From NCBI RefSeq assembly GCF_035961655.1, contig NZ_CP108393.1:1798001-1862000 (forward strand): 64,000 nucleotides of DNA, in the 5' to 3' direction. How positions within the stretch are numbered: position 1 is the first letter of the stretch; each line of letters begins with the position of its first letter. Below are positions 8,774 through 17,665 of this stretch, piece after piece. The notes under the pieces were generated by a model, which was not told the DNA's origin, made no database searches, and saw only the letters and a program-made list of their open reading frames with translations. A program made the translations under genes and the position numbers. Source of the stretch: Streptomyces sp. NBC_01317. GTDB taxonomy: Bacteria > Actinomycetota > Actinomycetes > Streptomycetales > Streptomycetaceae.

Positions 8774-9187
8774 ATGCCGCACAAGCGGCCCCATAACCTG
8801 CGGCTACTCGTCAGCCATCGACCTCACTGGAGGTCCGTGCCTTACGTTCCCGGCCTCCCAGCTACCGTGCAGCAGGAGATCGCTCAGATCGAGATACCGA
8901 CAGCCGCGAACTGGGCGGCCGCCGGTCTGTGGCCTGGAGCCGTGGCGGAAGCCCTGTCTGGATGGACAAACTCCTCCCGCGACCCTGCCCAACGTCACTT
9001 CCATCCCTGCGCGTGCTGTGGCCGCAGCAGCCGCGGACTGCTGGACGAAGTCCTCGCCATGCTCTCAGCCCCGGCTGCCCGCGCTCTTGAACGTCTGATC
9101 GAGCCGCTGGACGAGGACTTTCGGGCTCGCACCCTGCCGAACCCCTCGGCCTCGAAGGATCTCTCCTGGTGGGCGCGCCGAGTCTGA
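8774..9187 (+). CDS. Small Streptomyces hypothetical protein
   Basis: 137 residues from ATG 8774. The C-terminal third (GLLDEVLAMLSAPAARAL, then LIEPLDEDFRARTL and DLSWWARR at the very end) resembles a short family seen in many Streptomyces genomes, which ends in a WW-ARR motif. A CACC-type pair (HPCACCGR, residues about 78-85) could bind metal. The N-terminal 25 residues look unlike coding sequence, so the true start may be one of the later GTG codons. Function unknown. Confidence 0.5.
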   Translation: MPHKRPHNLRLLVSHRPHWRSVPYVPGLPATVQQEIAQIEIPTAANWAAAGLWPGAVAEALSGWTNSSRDPAQRHFHPCACCGRSSRGLLDEVLAMLSAPAARALERLIEPLDEDFRARTLPNPSASKDLSWWARRV

Positions 9188-9616
9188 ATCACTGACATGA
9201 GGTGCAGGCCCCACCGCAGGCACGGTCCGCCGTTGAAGCTGTGGCTCCGTCGGTCGTTCCCACGATCGGCAGCAGCTTGGTGGCGTCGGGGAGACCGATC
9301 TCGCGGGGCGTGGGCCCGCCCGGCACGATCGCGCGCGCAACGATGGGCGCGTGCGATGAGCAGGGGGCAGCGGGCGGCGGGCGGCGGGCGGCGGGCGGCG
9401 GGCGGCGGGCGGCGGGCGGCGGGCGGCGGCGAGCATGCCGTGCTCCCTGCGGGTGTCCTACTGTGGGCGCAGGATGGACGGGTCCCTGCGGTGGATCATC
9501 ATGGCCCTGGCGGATCCCGCCGTGCGGCTCGACTGAGCCTGTTCGGGCGCCGTGTCTGGGCTGCGCGCCCATCCGGGTGGGAGTCGGCGTTTCGCCCGTA
9601 CGAACCGAGCCCCGCC
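9188..9616. other. Intergenic containing a 7-bp tandem repeat
   Basis: About 430 bases. The only clear structure is the GGGCGGC repeat at 9372-9427. Open frames crossing it are driven by the repeat and are not credible genes. Confidence 0.4.
9372..9427. repeat. Eight tandem copies of GGGCGGC
   Basis: A 7-bp unit repeated eight times without error. The G-runs on the plus strand could fold into G-quadruplexes, and copy number is likely to vary by slippage. A period of 7 would shift any reading frame when the number changes. Confidence 0.9.
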
Positions 9617-9874
9617 GTGCTGGGTCTGTGTCATGAAGGTGTCGCGTCCGGGAAGCGCCCGGATACTCACTGCCGCATCCGCCTTCACTGGGAGCCCGCC
9701 TCACCCGCCGGCTGGGACGTCACCGCCCACCTGGGCCTCGCCACCACCGAGGTACATCTCGCCACCTGGTCTGCCGTCCCGAACGACTGGCCGCGCCTGA
9801 TCCGCCCGACCCTCCACGAGGTACTCGGCCTGTGCGCCGCCCTCGACCTCTCGAACCGCCTCGCCCAGGTATGA
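9617..9874 (+). CDS. Hypothetical protein, possibly a truncated gene
   Basis: The frame ending at 9874 reads like coding sequence in its last 70 residues (RIRLHWEP... WDVTAHLGLATTEVHLATW... PRLIRPTLHEVLGLCAALDL) and is followed 11 bases later by a strong terminator. GTG 9617 is the best in-frame start I can find, giving 85 residues. Sequence further upstream in the frame runs into the tandem repeat, so the original 5' end may be lost or frame-shifted. No family recognised. Confidence 0.4.
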   Translation: MLGLCHEGVASGKRPDTHCRIRLHWEPASPAGWDVTAHLGLATTEVHLATWSAVPNDWPRLIRPTLHEVLGLCAALDLSNRLAQV

Positions 9875-9885
9875 CCGAACCGCAG

Positions 9886-9922
9886 AAGGCCGCCCCGCGC
9901 CGATCAGGCACGGGGCGGCCTT
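9886..9922. terminator. Hairpin terminator
   Basis: AAGGCCGCCCCG (9886-9897) pairs perfectly with CGGGGCGGCCTT (9911-9922), just after the gene ending at 9874. Confidence 0.7.
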
Positions 9923-10498
9923 GCCGTGGGCCAGTCACGCTCATCACCTGACCAACGCGAAGAAACAGGCCAGTCAACGACCCGGAGACGACGTCTGACT
10001 CGCCAAGCCCGCCGCACGAGTTCCCTTGGCCCCACAACACTGTCCTCCGGAAAGTCGTCGGAGATCCCGTGGCGTCGGGGGCACTCCTCGCAAGCCAGGA
10101 TCGAGCCGCAGGTCGGCATACCAGTGGCAGGCTTGATTGCTACCGAGTGCAGGCGGTCGGAGCAGGACCTGTCGAGGCGACCTGTCCCCTCCCTACCTCA
10201 CCGGATCGCTATCGCGAGATCTCGGCCACGCAGGCAACGACCGCAACAAGCAGGCCAAGTAGGCCAATCACAAGGTGCCAGACATCGAGACTCGGCCGGC
10301 CCGGAGGGCCCTCATCCGGAAAATCGTATTTCACTATCCTCACCCCTCACCGCACCTCACGATGAGGCGCTCTTCTTGCAAACGCTCCAATCGTTTCCCC
10401 GGTGCGGTTCACTCTTCTCGAACTGGCAATCGCCCTTGAACCCATGAGAAAAGCCGCCCGGTCCCAGGCGGGATTGAGCGGCCTTCCGAAAGCGACAA

Positions 10499-10594
10499 AC
10501 ATCCCCGCGGAGGCGGGGCCACATCGCGCACCTGGAGGTGCAGGTGACGATCGGAGCAGAATCATCCCCGCAAAGAGCAGCTGTGCGGGGCCGT
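10499..10594 (-). repeat. Two possible vestigial CRISPR repeats next to cas2
   Basis: On the minus strand GGCCCCGCCTCCGCGGGGATG (compare 10500-10520; stem CCCCGC/GCGGGG) has the same stem-loop plan as the array repeat, and a second stem, CCCCGCA/TGCGGGG at 10566-10590 with a longer loop, lies 63 bases away, close to the 61-base period of the main array. They could be relics of a second array at the far end of the cas operon, or simply tandem terminators of cas2. Confidence 0.35.
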
Positions 10595-10682
10595 GGACTT
10601 TCGTCCGGCATGGGTTTTTCAACGATATGGCAACCGAAGTGCCTGCGCCTGGCAGTACGAGTTACCTGACAACGGGGGATGA

Positions 10683-10961
10683 TTAGCGGCGGTTGCGCGC
10701 CGAGAGAATGAGTCCGTCGAAATCGGTCGGGCGCCATCGGTCTCGGCCCGCCGTTCGAATCGCCCACCCTTGTTCGTTGGAGGCGGGTTCGACGAGGACT
10801 GCTTGACCGTCGCCGATGCGAGTGGCGAGGAGCTCCCAGAGTCGGTCGCGGACGCGGCGGTTGGGATTGCCTACGAATACGCCTGCGTTGACTTCTACCA
10901 TCCAGCGGGTGAGGTGCCCGCGGAGGCCTTCGGGGGCCGCGATGAGGACGATGACGGTCAC
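10683..10961 (-). CDS. cas2: CRISPR-associated endoribonuclease Cas2, type I-E
   Basis: 92 residues, close to the usual length of Cas2e. It opens with MTVIVLIAAPEGLRGHLTRW and carries the typical VNAGVFVGNPNRRVRDRLWE segment; the C-terminus is the extended type I-E form. Cas2 bridges two Cas1 dimers in the spacer-integration complex. Its start overlaps the cas1 stop by four bases, so the two are translationally coupled. It is the last gene of the cas operon. Confidence 0.95.
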   Translation of the reverse strand: MTVIVLIAAPEGLRGHLTRWMVEVNAGVFVGNPNRRVRDRLWELLATRIGDGQAVLVEPASNEQGWAIRTAGRDRWRPTDFDGLILSARNRR

Positions 10962-12070
10962 TTAGGCTGCTCCGGCTTGTTCTTGGGCTCTTCCGGAGAG
11001 GGCGGGCCTTCAAGGTCCGGTCCGATGATCGCAATGTGGTGATCACCCATGTCAGCGGCAATCAGGCTCGCTGAGTCCGAGCGCTGCGCTGTCTCGTCGG
11101 GTGTTGATTCGGCTTCAAGGATGTCGCTGCCTGGTCCTTCCGAGGCATCTGCTGCCCAGTTGACTCCGGCGGAGACCGTGCCGAGCCGCTCGTCCCAGAG
11201 CTCGCTGGTTTCCGGCGTGTCGAAATCGGTGCCGGGCGGGTTCAACAAGCTCTTGATGTCGGTCACGATGCGGCTGAGCAGCTTTCGTTCTGCGATCTGG
11301 TCGCGTAGGCCGACGCGGGCGTCACGTTCGTCCGTGAGGCCATTTGCGGCCAGGTCGAACGCGAGCGGGATGGTGTATTCCGTTTTGTAGAGGTCGGCGA
11401 TGTCCAGGACGAATGAGATGGCGGAGCCTGTGTGGACGAAGCCGAGTCCGGGGCTTGCGCCGAGTCCGACGATGACGGCGTGGCAGATGCCGTAGAGGGC
11501 GGCGTTGGCGGCGGAGAGCAGGCGGTTGAGGTCGTCACCGGCGGCAAAGGCGTCGCCTGCCTTGTAGACCCGTCCGTCCCAGGGGACGCCGGTGCGACGG
11601 GAGTGTTCTTTGTAGAGCTTGCGGAAACGTGCGCCTTCGCGGCCTCGAAGCTGCTGCATGGTGGCTCGCGAGACGTCTTCGCCGGGGAATCGCATGCCGT
11701 ACATGGTGCGGGCGACGCCGAGACGTTCCTTGGGACGGGTCACGAGCCATGCTTGCCGGTGGAGCAGGCCGGCGCCGCGGCTGGGGCCCAGGCCTGCCGC
11801 GTACATCCGTACGCCTTGTTCGCCGACCCAGCAGACAGCAGTGCCTGAGTCGGCAAGGAGGCGGATCGCGCCGTGGGTGACGCGGGTGCCCGGCCCGAGC
11901 AGCATGACGGCGATCATGGCCGCGGGGATACGGACGGTTTCGCGTTTGTTGATGACGACCACGGCGTTCTCGTCGCGGTCGAGGTGGCTTCGTTCCACGT
12001 AGACGCTGGATACCCGGTCGACGATCCGGTGCAGGTCGTGTGGGTCGGCTTTCCACCAGACGTCAGCCAC
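10958..12070 (-). CDS. cas1: CRISPR integrase Cas1, type I-E, with a C-terminal extension
   Basis: 370 residues from GTG 12070, two bases after the cas6e stop and preceded by CGGGAGGA; the longer frame only reads back into cas6e. The protein begins ADVWWKADPHDLHRIVDRVS and shows the Cas1e landmarks LLGPGTRVTHGAIRLLADSG, RGREGARFRKLY (catalytic Glu in REG) and the region GFVHTGSAISFVLDIADLYK with the metal-binding His and Asp. Cas1 catalyses integration of new spacers at the leader end. The last 70 or so residues (after DERLGTV) are acidic, Pro-rich and not part of the usual 300-residue family. Confidence 0.94.
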   Translation of the reverse strand: MADVWWKADPHDLHRIVDRVSSVYVERSHLDRDENAVVVINKRETVRIPAAMIAVMLLGPGTRVTHGAIRLLADSGTAVCWVGEQGVRMYAAGLGPSRGAGLLHRQAWLVTRPKERLGVARTMYGMRFPGEDVSRATMQQLRGREGARFRKLYKEHSRRTGVPWDGRVYKAGDAFAAGDDLNRLLSAANAALYGICHAVIVGLGASPGLGFVHTGSAISFVLDIADLYKTEYTIPLAFDLAANGLTDERDARVGLRDQIAERKLLSRIVTDIKSLLNPPGTDFDTPETSELWDERLGTVSAGVNWAADASEGPGSDILEAESTPDETAQRSDSASLIAADMGDHHIAIIGPDLEGPPSPEEPKNKPEQPK

Positions 12071-12072
12071 GA

Positions 12073-12909
12073 CTAGTCCTCCCGTCCGGGGATGGGGGCA
12101 AGCGTGAGCAGCCCGCATCCGTACGCCTTGGATGGGCCGATTCCCTCAAGGAGACGGGCGGTGAACGCCTCGGGGTCGGTCACGCAGAGACGTCCCTCGA
12201 AGGTCGCGCTGTGGAAGGTGACGTGGGGACCCTTGCCGTTCTTCTGGAAGGAGTGGCGGTGGCGGCCCGTGATGCGCACTTCGCGAGGCGCGTTGGCTTC
12301 CCGCCCGTCGTTCGCCGCCTCAGACGTGTCCGGGGCGTCCAGATGAGTAGCGGGGCTTTTACTTTGTTCAAGTCCGGGAGCGGCGGGGTCGGTACGGGAG
12401 ACCGGGACCGCGAAGCCCCAGCGCTCGGTGCGGGTGAGGAACCAGTCGAGTTGGGCGGCGGCCGTGCGGTGGCCGAGGCGGAAGCCGCGTACGAGCTTGC
12501 GATCCGCGTTGGCCTCCAGGTGGGCGGTCTGGGTGGGGGTGGGTGTCCGAGGCGAGTTGGTGTTCTGCACCGGGCTGGCGGTCAGGCGGAAAGCGAACTC
12601 CCGGCCCGTCGCGATCTGGCCGAGGAGTGGGGCGTAATCGCGGACTGCTGCGTGGTCGCCGTCGGCGTTGGGCCAGCCGGCATGCTCGATGACGTGGGTC
12701 CAGTCGGGCTTGGACTGGGTGAGGGCGAACAGATGTGGCCGGTGCGGATTGTCCGCGTCCAGTCGCCACAGAGTGCGCTCTTTGGTCTGGTCGCCGGGGA
12801 TGGCGCCCATGACGGCGCCGTGCATGGCGCGTGGGTTGGACAGCAGTTTCCTGCTTTCGGCGCGGAGCGGGTTGATGCGGATGCGGGAGAGGTAGGTCAA
12901 GGTGCTCAC
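12073..12909 (-). CDS. cas6e: CRISPR RNA endonuclease Cas6e (CasE)
   Basis: 278 residues. Cas6e landmarks are visible: a ferredoxin-like start LTYLSRIRINP, the presumed catalytic His in NPRAMHGAVMG (about residue 30), and the Gly-rich loop LLEGIGPSKAYGCGLLTL near the C-terminus. It cuts the pre-crRNA at the base of the repeat hairpin and stays bound in Cascade. A Gln/Arg-rich charged insert around residues 180-215 is longer than usual. The start overlaps cas5e by four bases. Confidence 0.94.
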   Translation of the reverse strand: MSTLTYLSRIRINPLRAESRKLLSNPRAMHGAVMGAIPGDQTKERTLWRLDADNPHRPHLFALTQSKPDWTHVIEHAGWPNADGDHAAVRDYAPLLGQIATGREFAFRLTASPVQNTNSPRTPTPTQTAHLEANADRKLVRGFRLGHRTAAAQLDWFLTRTERWGFAVPVSRTDPAAPGLEQSKSPATHLDAPDTSEAANDGREANAPREVRITGRHRHSFQKNGKGPHVTFHSATFEGRLCVTDPEAFTARLLEGIGPSKAYGCGLLTLAPIPGRED

Positions 12910-13757
12910 CAGCCCAGGAGGGCGAAGGGGTCGTGGCCGGCTTCGTCGTCCGAGCCGTTGGTGGTGTCGTCCGGATTCGGGAAGGAGGTAGGGATACTCA
13001 GCCAGGTGTGCCGTACGCGTCGGCTGGTGAAGGTCCGCAGATGCGGGTCGAAGGAGACCGGGGCGTCGTGGAGGACGTCGTCGCCATCTGGGTCTTCGAG
13101 GGTCGCCGAGCGGTCGATGCGGGCTGGGTAGAGCGGGCGGTCGAGCTGCCGGTCGCGCCCGAGCTGGGCGGCGAACTGCTCGCCGGACTGCCGTGACACC
13201 TGCCAGCGCTCCTCACGCAGCGCGTCTTCGAGGGTGGCCTCGCGCAGCCCGAGAGAGACGGGCTGGGTCGGCGGACAGGAACGGCGGCCCAGTGCGAGCG
13301 GGAAGGCGGGTGCCCTGACGGCCTGGTCGAGGGTGTTCAGTAGGCCGTACGGGCCGGCGACGGCGGCGAGGAAGATCGCGTCCTGTAGGTAGTAGCGTGT
13401 CGTGATGTGGGTCAGTTTGACCGGCGAGGTCGGCTTCTGGATGCCTTTGGCCGTTACCCCGGCCTGAGGTAGTGGGCGGCCACGGTAGTCGCTGACGGTG
13501 TGGTAGTCCCGCAGCAAGGTTCCGGGCTGGTCGACACGGATCCCCAGCCTGAGGGGGAGAAGTTCGTCGAGGGGGTCCTCACGGGCGAGTCCGGCCGCAG
13601 CGGCCAGGAGCCCGATCACCCCGGATTTGGTGGGTTCGGCACCCGTCTCACGGCGGTTGAAGGCGCTGCGCGTACCCCATGCCTGAATTGGCCCCGCGAG
13701 ACGCAGCAGCAGGACGGCCTCGCCGTCGGAGGGGGACTCGGGCTGGAAGGATGTCAT
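12906..13757 (-). CDS. cas5e: Cascade subunit Cas5e (CasD)
   Basis: 283 residues with the Cas5 N-terminal signature LLLRLAGPIQAWGTRSAFNR followed by ETGAEPTKSGVIGLLAAAAG. Cas5e caps the 5' handle of the crRNA in Cascade. The C-terminal tail is acidic and contains NGSDDEAGHDPFALLGW. Stop and start codons overlap with both neighbours by four bases, a tight translational chain cas7e-cas5e-cas6e. Confidence 0.95.
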   Translation of the reverse strand: MTSFQPESPSDGEAVLLLRLAGPIQAWGTRSAFNRRETGAEPTKSGVIGLLAAAAGLAREDPLDELLPLRLGIRVDQPGTLLRDYHTVSDYRGRPLPQAGVTAKGIQKPTSPVKLTHITTRYYLQDAIFLAAVAGPYGLLNTLDQAVRAPAFPLALGRRSCPPTQPVSLGLREATLEDALREERWQVSRQSGEQFAAQLGRDRQLDRPLYPARIDRSATLEDPDGDDVLHDAPVSFDPHLRTFTSRRVRHTWLSIPTSFPNPDDTTNGSDDEAGHDPFALLGW

Positions 13758-14905
13758 CGGGCTGCCTGCTTGAGGGTGTCGACGAGGTGTACGCGCAGGT
13801 CGCTGAGCAGTTGCGGGAAAGCGCGGGTCTCACCGAAGGTGCTCGTGAGCAGTTCGGCCGTATCGCTGGAGTCGGCGAAGGTATGACACAAACCGGTGAA
13901 TTCTGGTGTGTCACCCCAGGCGCGGACCGCTTTGGCGTGTTCACGTGCCAGGTTTCGGGCGGATGCTGCGGCAATGCCCGAGGACGCCGCGACCGGCTCC
14001 TCGAAGGCGGAGACAAGATTGACGGGCTGGTCGGTTCGCACAACGACGACAACCATGCTGGGAAGGGTGCGGTGGGCGAAGGAGTTGGCGTAACCGGTGG
14101 GCATGGAGCGCGCGAAGGATGTCACGAATTCCTCGACGGCGGTGACAGCTGCTTCCTCGTCCGTGAGGTTGTGCAGGAGTTGGTGCAGCCCGACGGTGGC
14201 GTAGCGATAGAGGGTGGCGGAGTTGAAGCCGATATTTCCGATCATGCCGGCTCCGGTCTCTTCCTCTTTCTGCTCGTCGTCGACCGCGGTGAAGTAGTCG
14301 AATTCCAACTCGACCGCATGGGTTGACAGTGCATGGGCGACCTGTGTTGCCGCGTCGACGTTGAGTGCAGGAATGTCTGCCACCATGCGCCCGAACAGTG
14401 CGACGTCCATGGGGTGACCGGCGTTGAACTGCTCCCGTACGGGGATCTTTGTGATCTCGTCGGCGAGTTCGGTGTCCTCCAGTTCGGAGAGCTGCACCGC
14501 ACGGTCCCGTACCAACGCGGCGACGGCGTCGAGCTGACGCCGGCCGTAGAAGAAGAGGTACGCGGTGTCGCCTTCTTTCTTGCCCGCGCTGATTTTCAGC
14601 TGTGCCAGGAGGGCGGCGGCCAGGCGGGCTGCGGCTTCGGTCTCCAGATCTGTGCCTTCGACGATCCGTTCCGTTAGCGCGGTGCTGATGCGGCGGGTGC
14701 GAGTGGCGAGGTCCTGCTTCGGGATTCGCTCGGCGAAGTGAGTACGGGTGGAGCGCTTCCATGCTTGTGAGGAAACCCGCGAGCGGCGCACTCCACCGAA
14801 GTATGCGTCTTTGGGATTGCCTTGATCGTCCCGGTTGAGGTTGGCCGGCGGTACCGTCTGCAGGATGTGAATATCGATGTAGGTACGGGCTTTGGGCGGT
14901 GTCAT
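13754..14905 (-). CDS. cas7e: Cascade backbone subunit Cas7e (Cse4/CasC)
   Basis: 383 residues. It starts TYIDIHILQTVPPANLNRDD and contains the family motif GGVRRSRVSSQAWKRSTR (residues about 33-50), followed later by GNIGFNSATLYRYATV and the segment ending RTLPSMVVVVVRTDQPVNL. Six copies form the crRNA-binding backbone of Cascade. Start chosen at 14905, preceded by GGAGGGACC on the minus strand. Confidence 0.95.
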   Translation of the reverse strand: MTPPKARTYIDIHILQTVPPANLNRDDQGNPKDAYFGGVRRSRVSSQAWKRSTRTHFAERIPKQDLATRTRRISTALTERIVEGTDLETEAAARLAAALLAQLKISAGKKEGDTAYLFFYGRRQLDAVAALVRDRAVQLSELEDTELADEITKIPVREQFNAGHPMDVALFGRMVADIPALNVDAATQVAHALSTHAVELEFDYFTAVDDEQKEEETGAGMIGNIGFNSATLYRYATVGLHQLLHNLTDEEAAVTAVEEFVTSFARSMPTGYANSFAHRTLPSMVVVVVRTDQPVNLVSAFEEPVAASSGIAAASARNLAREHAKAVRAWGDTPEFTGLCHTFADSSDTAELLTSTFGETRAFPQLLSDLRVHLVDTLKQAAR

Positions 14906-15060
14906 AGTGGTCCCTCCGGTCGATCAGTTGGCGTCTGGGCGCTTCGGCGGTTTCTGCTGACGCGCTGTGGCAACGTGGCTGCGGATTGGGCAGCCTTTTT
15001 TGTCAGGAAAGCGGGAACTATCGGATGGCATGGGAGACAGGAGTCCGAGTCGCTGCTTCG

Positions 15061-15645
15061 TCACCGGTTTCCGCGTTCAACAACCTGGTAAGCGAGACCC
15101 CATTCACGCCTCACCCGGTTTCGGACGACAGGAGAATCCCAGCGCTGGATATCCGTGAGTAGTTGGTCGTAGTCGAGTGGCTGCTCCACGGAGCGCAGTT
15201 GGGTGATGAGTCCTCGCAATCGGTAGACCAGTGCGGCCACAGTGGTGGTTTGCACGGTGGCGGCGACGTGCCCGTCCAGAGCTGCCTCGCTGTATCGACC
15301 GCTGCGGCGCAGGGCGCGAAGTGCTGCTCCCGCGCTGACGCCACGTCTATGCATGGGGCGGTTCTGGCTCTGTTGGTGGAGGCCGTAGAGGGCGAGGGCG
15401 GCATGTTCTGCTTCGAGTTCGGGCGTGACCCGGCCGTCAGTCGGAGTGGTGTAGTAAGGCCAGAGTTGGGACACGGTGAACGCCGTTTGTCCCAGGCCGG
15501 CCCGCAGGTCGCTCAGTTCCTCTCCGGGGGTGTGCATCTTGGCGCCGCTGGCATGGTCGATGCGCCAGTTGCCGTGACTGTCGACGTGCCGGTTCCAGTA
15601 CCGAGGGCGCGTCGGCGCAGGGGCGGGTAGTGGGAGGGTGGACAC
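15061..15645 (-). CDS. cse2: Cascade small subunit Cse2 (CasB)
   Basis: 194 residues, within the usual size range of Cse2. Features: HTPGEELSDLRAGLGQ, LYGLHQQSQ, the conserved SAGAALRALRRSG helix, and LVYRLRGLITQLRSVEQPLDY, which correspond to the all-helical CasB fold. Two copies line the belly of Cascade and stabilise the R-loop. It is followed by a 155-base gap before cas7e, the only sizeable gap within the operon besides those flanking cse1. Confidence 0.93.
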   Translation of the reverse strand: MSTLPLPAPAPTRPRYWNRHVDSHGNWRIDHASGAKMHTPGEELSDLRAGLGQTAFTVSQLWPYYTTPTDGRVTPELEAEHAALALYGLHQQSQNRPMHRRGVSAGAALRALRRSGRYSEAALDGHVAATVQTTTVAALVYRLRGLITQLRSVEQPLDYDQLLTDIQRWDSPVVRNRVRREWGLAYQVVERGNR

Positions 15646-15723
15646 AGCGGTCCTTTCAACGGAAAGACGCTCGAACGTGGGTGATGATGTTGCGGAGTCC
15701 TGTCAGCTTCCGGACGGGGTGGT

Positions 15724-17502
15724 TCAACGGTCCTTGCGTGCTGCGGCTCGGCGGGTAAGAATCGCGTCCAGGCGTTCCCGGAAGTCGGCCTCGGCCGTGC
15801 TGAGGCGGTACACGGTTTCCTTGCCGTCTTTGGTCACGGTCCGCCCAGTGAAAAGTCCTGGGGCAGCGGTGGAGAAAATGTGCTCCGCCACCTTCCACGT
15901 TTCCTTCCCGGCTTTCTGCTCCCATGCTTCAAGGCCACGTTCCGAGAGGTCGAAGTCCTCGCCGACTTTCCGGAGGCCTGTCAGAAGCCGGCGGACCATG
16001 GGGTCGAGAGCGTGCAGCAGCGTGTCGCCGGGGCGTTGTCCCTTGTCCCAGGGGATCGGCTCGCTACCCCCTGCTCTTCGCAGGTCGCCGGAAAGGTGGT
16101 TGACAGCTGTGGCGAGCTTCTCGGCCTGGTCGGTGGCCTCCAGAAGAGTGCCGTAGACGATTCCGTCAGGGTCCAGCGCCGTGAGCGGCAGCGGCATCTC
16201 GTCGAAGAAAATGTCCTCGATCACCGCTGACTGGTTGCCGTAGGCGATACCTGTCAGCTCGACTTGTAGCGGATACGCCGGTGGCATCCCTTTCCAGACC
16301 TCGGCGAGCTGACGAAGCAGCTGGCTGGATTGGAAGCCGGAGCGCTTCGTCGTCGCGTGGAGTTCTTCCGTACGGCTGCCGACAGCCAGGAACGCCTCTA
16401 GTCCACGCCATGCCGCACGTCCGGGTCGATGCCTGCGCGGGTGCACCGAAGAAGTCCCTGTGCTCTTGGCGTTCTTCCTACCGCGAGGGGTGAGGCGCTC
16501 GGTGACCCACGCTGTGTGCGGCTCGGTGTCATGCGGAGTGGTGGTCAGCCGATCGCCGGCGGCCACGACAACCCGACTGACACGTAGCCCTGATGGCGTC
16601 TCCTCGGCGATCAGCCGGATACGGCGCGACTGCCAGGTCCATAGGTCCAGCAGGCCGCGAGCGGCCCGGGACTGCCAGGCAGACGTGGCACACGAGAGGG
16701 TTACTCCGATGTCGCCCTGCGTCTCCCGGCGGCGCCACTGCGGGCGGTCGTCCGACAAGGATGCCTGTCCGAAGGGAATGTTCAGCAGCAATGTCTCGTA
16801 AACGGTGCGCCCTCGGAGCAAGGTGACGCCGAGTTGCCCTAGAGGGCCCACCGGGTTGCCGGTCGTCTTGCCGGACTTCACGCGCGGGTCGCCGACCACC
16901 CCGGTCTTGATGGCCGCGGTGTCCCAGCAGTGTGTGTGCAACAGCCAGCGAGCGGCCTGCGCGGGAGTCAGCTCCAGTGGATCGCCCTCGGTGCGGGACG
17001 AGAACAGCGGCACATTGTTACCTGTGGCCGCCGTTGCCACCAGGAGGGCAGATCCCTTCGTCTCGTCTTTCGCCGTACGAAGCCCGGCAACCTGCGCGAA
17101 TGGTGCGACGGGATCGAACAGATCGAAGAGCTGGTGATGGTCGTCCAGATAAGCGGTCAGAATCTTCCGCTGCTCGGGCGAAAAGCGCCCCGCCTTGAAC
17201 ATTTCTGTCCACGCGGTGCTGTTGCGCGGGCAGCCTAGGGCGTCCACGACGACGGGGAGTAGGAGTTGACGGAAGATCGCCGGCTTCTGTGTCGGCAGAT
17301 CGACCACGAGATCCTGGAATTCCTGCGCGTCCAGAATCAGCCGGCGTAGGCCGACCGCGTTCGCCCCGCCATCCGGCGGACTGTCTCTTTGTGCCCCGGC
17401 CGCCGGACGTACGGGCATCCACGGCTCGTCCTGCAAATTGAACAACTCGGTTTCCCCACAAGCTTTTACGTACTGCACCAACGAAGAACAAGCGTGGCAC
17501 AC
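15724..17502 (-). CDS. cse1: Cascade large subunit Cse1 (Cas8e/CasA)
   Basis: About 592 residues if read from GTG 17502, which has GGGGGGAG just upstream; GTG 17478 is an alternative. The conserved N-terminal ELFNLQDEPWMPV follows closely. Further landmarks are FAQVAGLRTAKDETKG (L1-type loop region), GLLDLWTWQSRRIRLI and a C-terminal helical bundle. Cas8e recognises the PAM and recruits Cas3. It lies 163 bases downstream of the cas3 stop. The long open frame further upstream (to 17721) is Pro/Gly/Arg-rich and not conserved. Confidence 0.92.
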   Translation of the reverse strand: MCHACSSLVQYVKACGETELFNLQDEPWMPVRPAAGAQRDSPPDGGANAVGLRRLILDAQEFQDLVVDLPTQKPAIFRQLLLPVVVDALGCPRNSTAWTEMFKAGRFSPEQRKILTAYLDDHHQLFDLFDPVAPFAQVAGLRTAKDETKGSALLVATAATGNNVPLFSSRTEGDPLELTPAQAARWLLHTHCWDTAAIKTGVVGDPRVKSGKTTGNPVGPLGQLGVTLLRGRTVYETLLLNIPFGQASLSDDRPQWRRRETQGDIGVTLSCATSAWQSRAARGLLDLWTWQSRRIRLIAEETPSGLRVSRVVVAAGDRLTTTPHDTEPHTAWVTERLTPRGRKNAKSTGTSSVHPRRHRPGRAAWRGLEAFLAVGSRTEELHATTKRSGFQSSQLLRQLAEVWKGMPPAYPLQVELTGIAYGNQSAVIEDIFFDEMPLPLTALDPDGIVYGTLLEATDQAEKLATAVNHLSGDLRRAGGSEPIPWDKGQRPGDTLLHALDPMVRRLLTGLRKVGEDFDLSERGLEAWEQKAGKETWKVAEHIFSTAAPGLFTGRTVTKDGKETVYRLSTAEADFRERLDAILTRRAAARKDR

Positions 17503-17665
17503 TCCCCCCGCCCAGGGCGTGCGAATGAGAAGATGAATGACTGCCCCCGCACCTCTACCGAGTTCCGCCGGCGGGGGGGTGCTCCCCTTTTCCGTCTGCC
17601 CGGCGGATGGGCCCCGCTTGACCCGGGACTTCAGGGTGGTGAGGAGCCGGTCCTCGCCACCCCTT

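Larger units (their letters stand above)
9875..10682. other. Intergenic between cas2 and the left flank
   Basis: About 800 bases downstream of cas2. Besides the terminator at 9886-9922 it holds two hairpins at 10503-10518 and 10566-10590 that resemble degenerate CRISPR repeats (separate entry). I see no convincing protein gene; short frames here have poor composition. Confidence 0.4.

Noticed and set aside
12040..13131. 363-residue plus-strand frame opposite cas6e and cas5e
   Set aside because: Shadow of well-supported cas genes with four-base overlaps.
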